Assembly (NCBI GenBank): GCA_031769625.1
Contig: JAUIMM010000088.1
Location: 7,877,501-7,941,500 of the forward strand
Reading direction: 5' to 3'
From: Taudactylus pleione
Taxonomy: Eukaryota > Chordata > Amphibia > Anura > Myobatrachidae
Length of the DNA: 64,000 bases
This document shows, one piece after another, positions 1 through 10,261 of this stretch (position 1 is the stretch's first letter; every line of letters starts with the position of its first letter). The notes under the pieces are model-generated. The model did no database searches. It was not told where the DNA came from and saw nothing but the letters and a program-made list of their open reading frames with translations. The position numbers were made by a program, and so were the translations under genes.

Positions 1-140
1 GCCTAAACCTAAGTCCCCCCAGGGGTGCCTAACACTAACCCTCCCTCCCCCTAGCCTAACCCTAACCTCCTGGGTGGGATGCCTAACCCTAAATCCCCCC
101 CGGGAGCCCTAGACCTAATCCTCCCCCCCCGCGCGGCTGT
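1..140. repeat. Degenerate CCTAACCCTAA-rich repeat
   Basis: The first 140 bases are C-rich and repeat variants of CCTAACCCTAA separated by C runs. This resembles a decayed vertebrate telomere motif (CCCTAA) or a dispersed repeat built on it. It starts at the window edge, so its true extent is unknown. No coding potential is claimed. Confidence 0.5.
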
Positions 141-180
141 CCACGCTCGGAGCCCGGCATCACTTCGATCGGCATCGGTA

Positions 181-216
181 AAATGACAGGCGTCTACATT
201 TAGACGCCTGTCATTT
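181..216. repeat. Perfect 16-bp inverted repeat with 4-nt loop
   Basis: Bases 181-196 are the exact reverse complement of 201-216 (arm AAATGACAGGCGTCTA), separated by CATT. A transcript of either strand would fold into a perfect hairpin. It lies next to the degenerate telomere-like repeat and may be part of the same repeat family. Confidence 0.8.
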
Positions 217-299
217 AACCCTCGCCGGGATAAAGCAGTCGGTAAGCCGGCTGTCAGGATTAGGTCCGCCGGCTTCCCGATTGCATACCCTCCACATGA

Positions 300-1033
300 G
301 TGGCAACAGAACTTCAAGTTCCCTGTGGCAGAAGTTTGACTGGTGCTGTTTCTGGGGCCAAGTCTGGGGTCCGGAGCATTGTCCTATGGCTGGCAGATAC
401 TAGCATTTTTTCACCTTGCAAAACAATGGAGTCTAATTATCAAAAATAAAAGCAGCAAGACAATGTGTAGGCCTATATGAAGTCCTTTGCAGGGTTTTAT
501 ATAGTTGTTTGGATTGTATGCTTGCATTTATTCATGGGTTTTGTCTTTTTGGGGGGTTACGGTGCAGCATGCTTTTCTTATTGGCTGCGTGCATAAAAGT
601 TCACCACTGTAGGCAATTCACTGAGCAACCATCGTACTGTAAGGCATTTGCACAATGCTATGGCTGCGGACGTAGGCCACCTTTATGTCGGCAGACAACC
701 AATCAGCATTCTGATTATTCAGAAGATTTATTCAGTTGCAAAAATGCAAGCAGGCAGCTTCATCAAGATAGAGACCCTCATGTTGACTGAGGTGATGGTC
801 ACCAAGCTGGGTATGGTGCTGCCACAACTCAGCAATATCCAAAGGAACTCAGCATGTTGTTCTGCAAGGTGATGCATATGCTGCGAGGTCGGCTCCAAGC
901 ATACTATGGTCCAGTTAGCCCACAGTGGAGGCAGCCAGAGCTTCTAGCAAAGCTGTACAGGAAGATTAGGCGGTATAAGTATGAATATGTGTGTGTGTTT
1001 GACAGTGATTAGCATAGTTAATAATACTATAGG
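300..1033. other. Intergenic DNA, nothing recognised
   Basis: I see no exon-like ORF, RNA gene or terminal inverted repeat here. Short open frames lack recognisable protein features and are probably chance. Confidence 0.5.
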
Positions 1034-1041
1034 ATCTATGG

Positions 1042-1226
1042 CAGGGGTTCCCAAGCACAGTCCTCAAGGCACACTAACAGTCCAGGTTTTAAGGTTAGCC
1101 ATAGTTGAGTACAGGTGACTTAATTAGTACCTCAGTCATTTTGATTTAACCATCTGTGCTTTAGCATGTATATCACTAAAACCAGGACTGTTAGTGTGCC
1201 TTGAGGACCGAGGTTGGGAATCACTG
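1042..1226. mobile_element. hAT-type MITE with perfect 8-bp TSD
   Basis: The 185-bp element begins CAGGGGTTCCCAA and ends with its imperfect reverse complement. Subterminal sequences (cctcaaggcacactaacag and its complement) are also inverted. ATCTATGG flanks both sides (1034-1041 and 1227-1234), the 8-bp duplication expected of hAT transposition. It has no coding capacity. Related elements sit at 23421-23612 and 50878-51070. Confidence 0.93.
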
Positions 1227-1282
1227 ATCTATGGGGTAATATTATTAAGAATTGTGTCTGGTCTGAGTTTAAACCCTCACAG

Positions 1283-2968
1283 CCTCGCTGAAACTTGGGA
1301 GACTTTTGCCTGATGAAACTCTCAAATTTACCAAGAATCGTGATTTGCTGAATCGATTTTTTCGATGGTGTAAGTGATAGTGTTTATCCCCGAGTTTCCT
1401 GAGTCTGATATCAGCAAAACTCACCCGAACACGCAGCCTGCACATATCAGTGAGATACATGCAGGCTGCTTGTGAGGGGGAAAAAATAAATAAATTTTGT
1501 TAAAAAAAAATGATGTCGTGCCCCCCCTCCCAAAGCATAACCAGCCCCGGATAAAAACGTGTAGGGTTTCCCCGTATTTTATGAAACAGCACTGGGCTCC
1601 CTGAGCCGGTCCTGGTTTTACAAATAGGAGAAAAAAATGGTGTGGGGTTCCCCCTATTTTTAAAACCAGCACCAGACTCAAACCTAGCCAGGGTGTAATG
1701 CCACATCTAGGGACCCTTTCACCGGGTCTCCCCGGCCAAAGCATTAACACCCCAAGCTAGCTAGCCCAAGCTGAGGATCTCAGGAGAGGTGGGGAACCCC
1801 CAATAAAGGGGTCCCCCCTCTACCGAGCACCCCAAGCTTAGGCTGAAGCCTGGAGCTTTTCCCTGCACCCCTGGCCGGTGGGTGCAGGGATAATAATGTA
1901 AAAAATAGATTGATACTATTGTTTTTTACAGTGGAACTACAGGTGCAAGCATGTCAGCCCTTTGGCAGTTGTGAAACTACAAGTGCCAGCAAGTGGCCAT
2001 CACTTGTACCCCCACTGTAAAAAGAGTAGTGAAAAAAACACATTACACACACACCGTTGACAGTAAAATTTATTACATGCAAAACACACACACATACTTA
2101 CCTTCTGCCAGATGTTCAATCTCCTTCTCCAGTGGAAATTCCATGGTTTTCATGGAAAAAAAAAACAATACTCACCTCCTGGCGTAGCATCGGTCCTCTT
2201 CTCCAGTAGACTCCCCGGAACTTGGCACAAAAAATGCTTTGCCCCAACCCCTCGGACATGTAGAGATATATGTGATAACACATATATCTCCACCCTGGTA
2301 AATGACAGAGACTGCGTGGTTTTGGTCATTAGCAAAACCCACCAGCCAATCAGAGGCTGCTCCATTAGGTTTGAGTATGGTGCTGGTTTTAAAAATAGGG
2401 GGAACCCCACGCCATTTTTGTCCCTTATTTTTAAAACCAGGACTGGCTCAGGGAGCCAAGTGCTGTTTCATAAAACATGAGGGAACCCTACACGTTCCCC
2501 CCCTATATTATTAGATCCAGAACTGTCTCAGGAGCCCAGGGCTGCTTATGCTTTGAGGGGGGGGGAACCTATGTCAATTTATTTTTAACATTACACCTTT
2601 TGAGAGTAATTACAGGCAGAAACATACACAGATCACACTGATCTTTGTATGTTTCTGCCAAACACGCAGCTCAGAAGGTGGTCTATTTTAAACATCTATT
2701 TAGGTCAGAGTTTGCTAAAATGACACAAGTGATTATAATCACAATTCTTGGTAAATACCCGAATTGTATTTCAGGCTATAAAACGTATCTGCGAGTTTGG
2801 CCAATGGTGTATTTATTTCTATTTGTGTTTTCACCCGAGGTTTGCAGAGAGTTTCATGATTTCTCATCCGAGTTTGCCTTTTGTAAATTTGCAAGTTGTA
2901 AAAAATGGCCAAACACACCCGAGATTGCAATCTCGACCAGACACGGAGCTTAGTAAATTTACCCCTAT
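1283..2968. repeat. Composite dispersed repeat (non-autonomous element, class uncertain)
   Basis: Imperfect inverted segments lie near the ends (AAATTTACCAAGAAT near 1323-1338, its complement near 2742-2756). Internal motifs such as CCCCTATTTTTAAAACCAG occur more than once in both orientations. Partial relatives lie at 48700-49300 and 55694-56150, which supports a dispersed family. Ends and target duplication were not resolved. Overlapping open frames (up to 122 codons) look like chance frames. Confidence 0.5.
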
Positions 2969-3071
2969 GTCGTAGTTATGGTAACTTATGGGTAAAATTG
3001 GGTATGACCACCTTTTGTGCTATTAAGCAGCATGCATAATATCAGGTATCAGTCACATGACACAAAAAGGG

Positions 3072-3073
<2 letters not shown>

Positions 3074-3103
<30 letters not shown>
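3074..3103. repeat. (TA)n microsatellite
   Basis: About 30 bp of alternating TA directly abut the left end of hAT element A. TA continues at the right end of A (6176 onward), so the element appears to have landed inside a TA tract. Confidence 0.9.
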
Positions 3104-3105
<2 letters not shown>

Positions 3106-3736
3106 GGTGTGCACCGGCCACTTTTCGTGTTTTGTGTTTTGGGTTTGGATCTGGATCTTTCTTCGTGTTTTGGATCTGGATTGGTTTTGCCAAAACCACC
3201 CTTCCCTGTTTTTGGTTCTGGGTTTTGTGATTTGGATCTGTATTTTTTTTATAAAAAGCATAAAAACAGCTAAAATCAGAGAAAGTGTTGGTTTTTATGC
3301 TCCTATGCTATTATTAACCTCAAAAACCTTAATTTCCACTCATTTCCAGTTTATTCTGAACACCTCACACCTCACAATAGTGTTTTTATGTCCAAAAGGT
3401 TGCACCGAGGTAGATGGATGACTATGCTAAGCGACACGAGTGGGCGGCACAAAAACGTGGCCCATCTAGGAGTGACACTGCAGTGGCAGACAGGATGGCA
3501 GTTTGAAAAACTAGGCCCCAAACTGTACATAATGCAAAGAAAAAAAAGAGGTGCAAGATGAAATTGTCCTTGGGCCCTCCCAACCACCCTTATGTTGTAT
3601 AAACAGGACATGCACACTTTAACAAACCAATCATTTCAGTGCCAGGATCTGCCACACGACTGTGGCTTAAATGATTGGTTCGTTTGGGCCCCCACAAAAC
3701 AAGCTGGCAATTAATCTGGCCCTGCACAAACTGGCT

Positions 3737-4204
3737 CTACGGAGGCAAGATGTCGTCCTCATCCTCCTCATTCACCGATTCCTCACCCTCTTCAGTGTTG
3801 TGTACATCCTCATCCTCACAGAGTATTAATTCGTCCCCGCTGGAATCCACCACCACAGGTCCCTCTGTACGTTCTGGAGGCTGGTCTCCCTGGAAAAGTT
3901 GATAATTCATTTTTATGAACATCATCTTCTCCACATTTTCTGGAAGCAACCTCCTACGCCTTTTGCTGACAAGGTTCCCGGCTGCACTAAACACTCTTTC
4001 GGAGTGCACACTGGAGGGGGGGCAACTCAGGTAAAAAAGAGCCAGTTTGTACAGGGGCCTCCAAATTGCCTCTTTTTCCTGCCAGTACATGTACGGACTG
4101 TCTGACATGCCTACTTGGATGCTGTCACCGATGTAATCCTTTAACAGACAGGCGCACGCTTGTCGCTGCTGCTTTGAGGATGCAGGTGCGGCTACAGCCC
4201 ACAC
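3737..4204 (-). pseudogene. hAT transposase C-terminal (dimerisation) fragment
   Basis: A 155-codon minus-strand frame contains the typical hAT C-terminal block: a tryptophan-containing stretch (YWQEKEAIWRPLYKLALFYL), then PPSSVHSERVFSAAGNLVS and a K/R-rich RRRRLLPENVEKMMF segment. This region mediates dimerisation in hAT transposases and in ZBED proteins derived from them. A long acidic tail follows, ending DEDDILPP. The same last residues end the BED ORF of element B. The RNase H-like catalytic core is not encoded upstream, so I call it a fragment. Confidence 0.9.
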
Positions 4205-4610
4205 AATTCACAAAGACAGGAAAAAAAAGAAGAATTTTTTTATTGTTTGTGGAGCGCACTTTGAGGGTTACACCACCGTTTAACAGACAGATGCATGCTT
4301 GTCGCTGCTGCTTTAAGGATGCAGGTGCGGCTACAGCCCACACATTTCACAAAGACAGAAAAAAAAATAAGAATTTTTTTATTGTTTGTGGAGCGCACTT
4401 TGAGGGTGTCACCACCCTTTAACAGACAGACGCACGCTTGTCGCTGCTGCTTTGAGGATGCAGGTGTGGCTACAGCCCACACATTTCACAAAGACAGAAA
4501 AAAAAGAAGAATTTTTTTATTGTTTGTGGAGCGCACTTTGAGGGTTACACCACCCTTTAACAGACAGACGCACGCTTGTCACTGCTGCTTTGAGGATGCA
4601 GGTGGAATCT
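4141..4610. repeat. 138-bp tandem repeats inside hAT A
   Basis: About 3.5 units with a period near 138 bp, each with TTTAACAGACAG, CGCTGCTGCTTTGAGGATGC and an A-run/T-run block. The unit overlaps transposase coding sequence: the frame ASSKQQRQACACLL recurs in each unit. It is recognisably homologous to the 155-bp repeats at 4960-5640 and 11120-12270. Confidence 0.85.
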
Positions 4611-4931
4611 AGACGGGATTTGGAACCGGGGACACACTACCTCCATCAATTGTCTAAATCCCACTGCACTAATGGTGGATACCGGACGCACGTCTAACAC
4701 CAACATAGCAGTCAAGGCCTCAGTTATACGTTTTGCTTCAGGATGACTGCTGTCGTACTTCATCCTCATCGCTAGGGACTGTTGGAGGGTCAATTGTTTA
4801 GTAAAAGTAGTGGTGTTCCTACTTCCTCTCTGGGATGATGAACAACTCCCAGCAGCAGCAACAGCACTAGGAGGAAGTGGTTCTTGATCTTTCCCTATTT
4901 TATTTTTATCAGAGAAAGTTTGGTCCTCCAT
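4557..4931 (-). pseudogene. hAT transposase N-terminal fragment with BED finger deleted
   Basis: The minus-strand frame starts MEDQTFSDKNKIGKDQEPL, nearly identical to the start of the BED ORF in element B. After about 25 residues it jumps to sequence that normally follows the BED finger in these transposases (SLAMRMKYDSSHPEAKRIT, LDVRPVSTISAVGFRQLM). The BED finger is therefore deleted. The frame then runs into the 138-bp repeats and stops. Element F at 56.1-58.5 kb carries the same post-BED block. Confidence 0.85.
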
Positions 4932-4959
4932 TTATGTTATATTGATATATACGTGTGGC

Positions 4960-5640
4960 TAAGACACACACAAACACAGAAAATATTTTTTTATTTTTGC
5001 TGGAGAGTAGTGCACTTTGTGTGTTACACCACCCTTTAAGAAATGAGCCAGCCGGCTCTTTACATATGGGACACAGGCGCACGCTTGGCGCTGCTCCTTT
5101 TTTGATGCACATGCAGCCACAGTGCACACAATTCACAAATACAGAAAATATTTTTTTATTTTGTTTGGAGTGTACCTTGAGGGTTACAGCACCCTTTAAC
5201 AGTCAAGCCAGCCGGCCCTTTACTTATGACACAGGCGCACGCTTGGCGCTGCTCCTTTGTTGATGCATGTGCGGCTACTGCGCACACAATTCACAAACAC
5301 AGAAAATATTTTTTTATTATGTTTGGAGTGTACTTTGGGGGTTACAGCACCCTTTAACGGTCAAGCCAGCCGGCCCTTTACTTATGACACAGGCGCACGC
5401 TTGGCACTACTTTGTTGATGCACATGCGGCTACTGCGCACACAATTCACAAACACAGAAAATATTTTTTTAATTTGTTTGGAGTGTACTTTGGGGGTTAC
5501 AGCACCCTTTAACAGTCAAGCCAGCCGGCCCTTTACTTATGACACAGGCGCACGCTTGGCACTACTTTGTTGATGCACGTGCGGCTACTGCGCACACAAT
5601 TCTCAAACACAGAAAATATATTTTTTTTTTTAGCACTTGG
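4960..5640. repeat. 155-bp tandem repeats, 5' region of hAT A
   Basis: Four to five units with a spacing of 155 bp measured on the GCGGCTACTG motif (5271, 5426, 5581). Each holds an AGCCAGCCGGCCCTTTAC block, CAGGCGCACGCTTGG and an AAAATATTTTTTTA block. They lie upstream of the transposase start. Element B has the same array on the other strand. Confidence 0.85.
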
Positions 5641-6175
5641 GGGGAGCACCCCTGACGGACAGAGCACCCCCTGGACAACACTACAGCACCCCTTTAGGAC
5701 TGGGACACTGCACAGGACTTTGGAGTGGACACAGCCCCTATGGACAACTGACTGCACAACACAGTCCAGCCAGCCCCTATGGACTTTGAAGTAGTGGACA
5801 CAGCCCCTATGGACAACAGCAGCACAGCACAACACACCCAGCCCCTATGGACTTTGAAGTAGTGGACACAGCCCCCATGGACAACAGCAGCACAGCACAG
5901 CACGCTACTCTGCACTACACTACACTACACAGCCCAGCCAGCCCTAACTCCCACCCTCCCTCTTCACTGTCCACAGTCAAGTGAGAAAATGGCGCCGACG
6001 CGGGTACCTTATATAGGATCCAAAACCCGCAAGACCCGGAAGGCGGGATGATGACGTTTTGCCTCGATTTCAGATCCGAATCAGGCGGGAAAAGTCGAGC
6101 CTGACTTGGATCGGCCTCGGATCGGGGGGGCTCGGGGGGGTTCGGATTTCAGAAATCCGAACCCGCTCACCCCTA

Positions 6176-6242
6176 ATATATATATATATATATATAATAT
6201 ATATATATTATATATACAGTATATATATATTATATATACAGT
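6176..6242. repeat. TA-rich tract
   Basis: Interrupted TATATA runs directly abut the right end of hAT A. Together with 3074-3103 they are the split target tract of that insertion. Confidence 0.8.
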
Positions 6243-6309
6243 GTAGATATTGCTAATTACGCATATGTTTGTGTGTCTGGCAGTATGTATTAGTTTATTG
6301 ATGAAGCAT

Positions 6310-6582
6310 TGTTATGTTTCTGTGTAGTCATGGTGATGGACACTTTTTCGATGACGGATCACGCTGCGTGATGACGTCATCTTTATGCCGCTGCAAAGGG
6401 AGTGCGGTCCCGGACCTGGATATGGCCTCCACATGGTGTTATGAACATGTATAAGGTAGGACACTGTTTGTATGTTCTTTAGCCTGATGACGGTGCCTGT
6501 TGAGCACTGAAACGTTGCTGTAGCTGTTTGCTTTGTCCACATTAAAGCGATTTGATTCCAGACCCTGAGTGACGCTCCTTTG

Positions 6583-6604
<22 letters not shown>
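6310..6604 (+). mobile_element. PLE-like fragment with hammerhead-like hairpin and (TA)n tail
   Basis: At 6483-6520 the sequence has CTGATGA, then a 6-bp stem CGGTGC/GCACTG, then AAACGTTG. This recalls the catalytic core of hammerhead ribozymes, which are known in terminal repeats of Penelope-like elements. One expected G after the stem is absent or used in the stem, so activity is doubtful. The fragment ends CCCTGAGTGACGCTCCTTT followed by (TA)n. Fragments at 33.3-33.8 kb have the same layout. No coding sequence. Confidence 0.5.
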
Positions 6605-6618
<14 letters not shown>

Positions 6619-6621
<3 letters not shown>

Positions 6622-6779
6622 GGGTGAGCGGGTTCGGTTTTACTCGGTTTTACTCGGATCTTTTTATTGGCTATCGCCGAACAAGTGTTTTGGATAGCGA
6701 ATAAAATCGAGCCGAATTTGCGGTAAAGTGGCGATGAGAACCGAGTAAAACCGAGTAAAACCGAACCCGCTCACCCCTA
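6619..6779. mobile_element. Short hAT MITE sharing the ends of elements A/B
   Basis: The 161-bp element starts TAGGGGTGAGCGGGTTCGG and ends with the exact complement. The first ~40 bp on each side are inverted (TTTTACTCGG repeated twice). Its first 19 bp equal the 5' terminus of hAT A and B, so the same transposase could move it. It sits inside (TA)n, which hides the TSD. Confidence 0.9.
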
Positions 6780-7290
6780 ATATATATATATAAGCCATTT
6801 TACTGTGGTCCTTGCTCTCTGCATGAACCCTGAGGAATGATGTATAGAGGTTAGGGAGAATATTGCTAACTTAACCTAAAGTTTGCATAAGAACCAGAAA
6901 GTACTTCACACAGAATGATTTCTCACTGTGAAGTAAAATGTGAGGTCATTTGTCACTGTTGTTATTTATGATTAATGCTGTGTGTGGTAATATTCTGGTG
7001 ACAGTGGACCTTGTCACCAAGGATGAGGGAATAACAGCTCAGTTATGAGTCAGCCAGGTCATCATGTACTGACAATAGGTGTCTCGGTGCCCAGAGATGG
7101 GCAGCATTTGATTTATCAAAATGACAGTCTCACTGGGGTCTCCTCCCATTTCTCACCACTTGATCCACAGCTCACACAGCACTTTCGCCCTCTTGCTACA
7201 CCGCGCTGTCTGTCAGATGGCTAAATGCAAGTTCCTGGGGTTCTGGAGACCATTTAGTTGCCTCCACCAACTGTTTAGAGAGAAACAACT
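6780..7290. other. Intergenic DNA, nothing recognised
   Basis: Unique-looking sequence between two MITEs. No ORF with protein-like features, no RNA gene and no repeat structure that I can support. Confidence 0.4.
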
Positions 7291-7298
7291 CCCTAGGG

Positions 7299-7661
7299 CA
7301 GGGGTGGGGAACCTTTTTTCTGCCGAGGGCCATTTTGATATATATAACATTATTCGTGGGTCCGTTGCAGTCCACGCCACCTCCGTGTGATGTCACACGA
7401 GGGCGGGACCACAACCGCCGGTGATTACAGCAATGCCTGGAGCATCTGAGGAGGCACCAGGAAGTTGTAAGGGCAGTGGTGTGACCATCTGAAGTGTCCT
7501 AAGGACACTCCAGGCGGCACTGATACATAGATTCTGTCCGCAGGGTGCCATTATAGGAACCCTGCTATCCAGAAGAGGCTAGCAGAAAAAAGGTCCGAGG
7601 GCCAGCCCAATTGATTCCGGGGGCCATGTACGGCCCCCGGGCCTGAGGTTCCCCATCCCTG
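7299..7661. mobile_element. hAT MITE with perfect 8-bp TSD CCCTAGGG
   Basis: Begins CAGGGGTGGGGAACC and ends GGTTCCCCATCCCTG. CCCTAGGG flanks it at 7291-7298 and 7662-7669. Non-coding. Its middle (GTGTGATGTCACACGAGGGCG, ATTACAGCAATGCC) recurs in degraded form at 30824-30960 inside the keratin gene. Confidence 0.93.
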
Positions 7662-7694
7662 CCCTAGGGGGCTTGAAATTAAGAATAGCCTGAC

Positions 7695-8113
7695 CAGGGC
7701 TGGCTCTAGGGATGTTCGACCAGTGCGGTCAAACAGGGGCGCCACCAATAGAGGGCGTACCCCTCCCCAACATCCCGATTATAGCAGGACAGTACTGTCC
7801 CCGCTGTTCCACCCGTGGGCCGAAGCGGCCCGCGGGTGGTCAAATTGTGAGGTTGGGGACTCCCACCACCGCAGCTGTGCAGCAGTGTCGAACATCCATT
7901 CAGTAACGGTAGAGGGGCTGGAGGAAGCCCAGCAAGTGAGGCTCCCCCCAGCCTGACGTTATTTGGAGGTGTGCCATGCAGGCACACCTCCTAATAACAT
8001 CATGCAGGGGTGTGGCCTATGGTAATTAGGCCACTCCCCCATTTTCAGCAGCCATGATGAGGAGCTCTGTATAGGGCCGTCACAGGGTGCTCCGACCCCT
8101 GGAGCCGGCCCTG
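7695..8113. mobile_element. hAT MITE with perfect 8-bp TSD AGCCTGAC
   Basis: Begins CAGGGCTGGCTCTAGGG and ends CCTGGAGCCGGCCCTG. AGCCTGAC flanks at 7687-7694 and 8114-8121. It includes short inner inverted repeats (GAGGTGTGCCATGCAGGCACACCTC). A 188-bp relative with its own TSD lies at 41054-41241. Confidence 0.93.
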
Positions 8114-8280
8114 AGCCTGACTATTGGAAAACTTGAAACATTTTACTATTGGGATCATGATCTTAATTGGGGGCTACTTAATGTGATCTTTGCCCTTTGC
8201 GTACTAATGTCTTAAAACAGCCTTGAAAACATAATGATTACAAGTCTGGTATTGACTTGGGATCCCCCGTGATAATCCAG

Positions 8281-8487
8281 CTCCTGCTTTGTTTATCATG
8301 TCCTGCCTCTGGCACCATGAACAGTAGGATAATCCGTAAGAGAAAACAGCAGATGAAAGTAGAGACCTTTCCTAGTTGGTCACTGTCTGCAAACCACTGT
8401 TTCTCAGCAAAAATGGATATGAGCAATGGCCTATCTTTAACAAAAATGCAATAGCTGTTGCTCTTTACTACTTCTGCTATTACAAAT
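8281..8487. repeat. ~205-bp direct duplicate, copy 1
   Basis: Runs from TCCTGCTTTGTTTATCATG to TATTACAAAT. The same sequence, roughly 90% identical by eye, recurs in direct orientation at 14098-14308. No protein or RNA gene was recognised in it. Confidence 0.8.
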
Positions 8488-9666
8488 GTAACGCTTTTAG
8501 TAAATATAGTACATGTAAAAGAAGATTTATATTTTGTGTTTTGTGAAGTTTGATCCACTAATATAGATATACGTGTATTTATATTTGTATATATTGTAAA
8601 GGATGAGACATGCCCCCAGGATAGGTGATTACACACACCCCACATACAGTAGTACATAGGGACATGGAGGATATTCTAGAAGGGACATGTGGAGTAAGGA
8701 GACAGAGCCGTGCAGACAAGTTAGAGGGCATACAGTAAGTACCTCTGTAACTGCTGTAACTGAGTGACAAGGAAGTCCCGTCATGGCTAAGGAGGGGTGG
8801 CGACTCATGTAGGCCGGCCCACTGAGGGAGAGGCTGATTCTGCTAGACTGACAGGAGGTGGGACAAGAGGCGGGTCAGGAGGCGGGCCTGATGATATAAG
8901 CTGACATGGTTCCCTGCTACTGAATCAGCTGTTGGAAACTGAGCAGCTCAAGAGTCTGATGTCGTGGTGGTGGTGAGCCTTAAAACACCCCAGACTTTGG
9001 TATACTGCCCATTTCAGTGTCTACAATTATATATATGAAAGACAGTGATGTAACTGATGAATGAGGAGGAAAGTGAAGCCCTCGTAGTACCACATATCTA
9101 CTATCATCATTAACACTTATTTGTAATAATATTAAAGCAATAATATGGCTACAGGGAAAATTACACACAGAGAGTTAAGCTATGGAAAAGTGAGATTTAA
9201 CTGAAACTGTACAAGAGACCTAAAGTGGATCAATTGTTAGGTTCAAAGTTTTGCACTAGCCATACCCATGTCCCGGAGTTGTGCTTCAAGTAAAAGATAT
9301 TTACTAGGCATCATAATTGATCGCCTGTGAATCAAGGTTTTTTGCACTGGTTATCAGTCCCTTTAATGATTATAAAGACACAGGATAGAAAGTATTTAGC
9401 CAGGAACATCTATATCTACCTTACTTGGATGTCTACAGGATTTATATTTTAAAGCAGAACTACAGGAACTACCATGTTCAATCTCTCTTTATGAACTAGA
9501 CAATAGGACACTGTCCGACAGACCATAGACTAACGGATAATAACTATTTATAGACTCCATTTTAATTGAATTTAGCATTGCATAATCTTCAACTGTATTT
9601 ATTTGGGTGGTATTTGCTCATGATTTAAGTGAAATACTTCTTTATGGTTTAATGAACCACTTGCTA
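8488..9666. other. Intergenic DNA, nothing recognised
   Basis: AT-rich sequence with short chance ORFs only. A G-rich GGAGGTGGGACAAGAGGCGG stretch near 8855-8890 is the only compositional feature. Confidence 0.4.
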
Positions 9667-10261
9667 CCGTGTTTCCCCGATAATAAGACCTACCCCAAAA
9701 ATAAGCCCTACCCTTAATTTTGTAACCCGGTCCAAATTAAGCCCTTCCCCGAAAATAAGACCTACCTGAATCTCATTTTGAGCTGGGAACGCTGCAGAGA
9801 CCAGTGTTCCCAGTCATGCAGTGCGTGGGTGACATCATGACGTCAACCGCGCGCTGAGGATCCTGTGCGGCCGCGCCTGCTGGATCATGTTAGATCCAGT
9901 CAGCGCGCAACTGAGAGCGACATCCCGGATGGTGGCGAGTCAGGTAAGTGCACTGCAATAAGGGACACTGCTACAGGGGGGGGGGTTGCATAAGCGGCAC
10001 TTCTACAAGGGGGCCTGCAAGGGGGGGCATGCATAAGCGGCACTTCTACAAGGGGGCCTGCAAGGGGGTAGCCTGCATAAGGGGCACTTGTACAAGGGGG
10101 CCTGCAAGGGAGGGCCTGCATAAGGGGCACTTCTACAAGGGGGCCTGCATAAGGGGCACTGCTGTCAATGTTAATTAATATAAGACCTACCCCGAAAATA
10201 ATCCCTATGGTGTTTTTTTGAACAAAAAAAAATAAGACAGTGTCTTATCGGGGAAACATGG
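9667..10261. mobile_element. TIR element flanked by TA, carrying a minisatellite
   Basis: Begins CCGTGTTTCCCCGATAATAAG and ends with the near-complement CTTATCGGGGAAACATGG. TA precedes and follows it (9665-9666, 10262-10263). The TA target suggests Tc1/mariner-type or a related superfamily, but no transposase is present. Inner copies of ATAAGACCTACC repeat near both ends. Confidence 0.75.
9985..10160. repeat. G-rich minisatellite
   Basis: About five units of roughly 30-50 bp built on GGCACTTCTACAAGGGGGCC and TGCATAAG, inside the TIR element at 9667-10261. The overlapping open frames are by-products of the repeat. Confidence 0.8.

Larger units (their letters stand above)
3103..6175 (-). mobile_element. 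hAT element A, internally deleted, minus orientation
   Basis: The left end reads GGGGTGTGCACCGG and the right end reads, in reverse, TAGGGGTGAGCGGGTTCGG. The same two ends bound element B at 10512-13952 in the opposite orientation. Transposase fragments on the minus strand cover the N-terminus plus a central piece (4557-4931) and the C-terminal dimerisation region (3737-4204). Between and upstream lie 138-bp and 155-bp tandem repeats. The BED finger and RNase H-like core are missing, so it is non-autonomous. The TSD cannot be read because both flanks are (TA)n. Confidence 0.9.
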
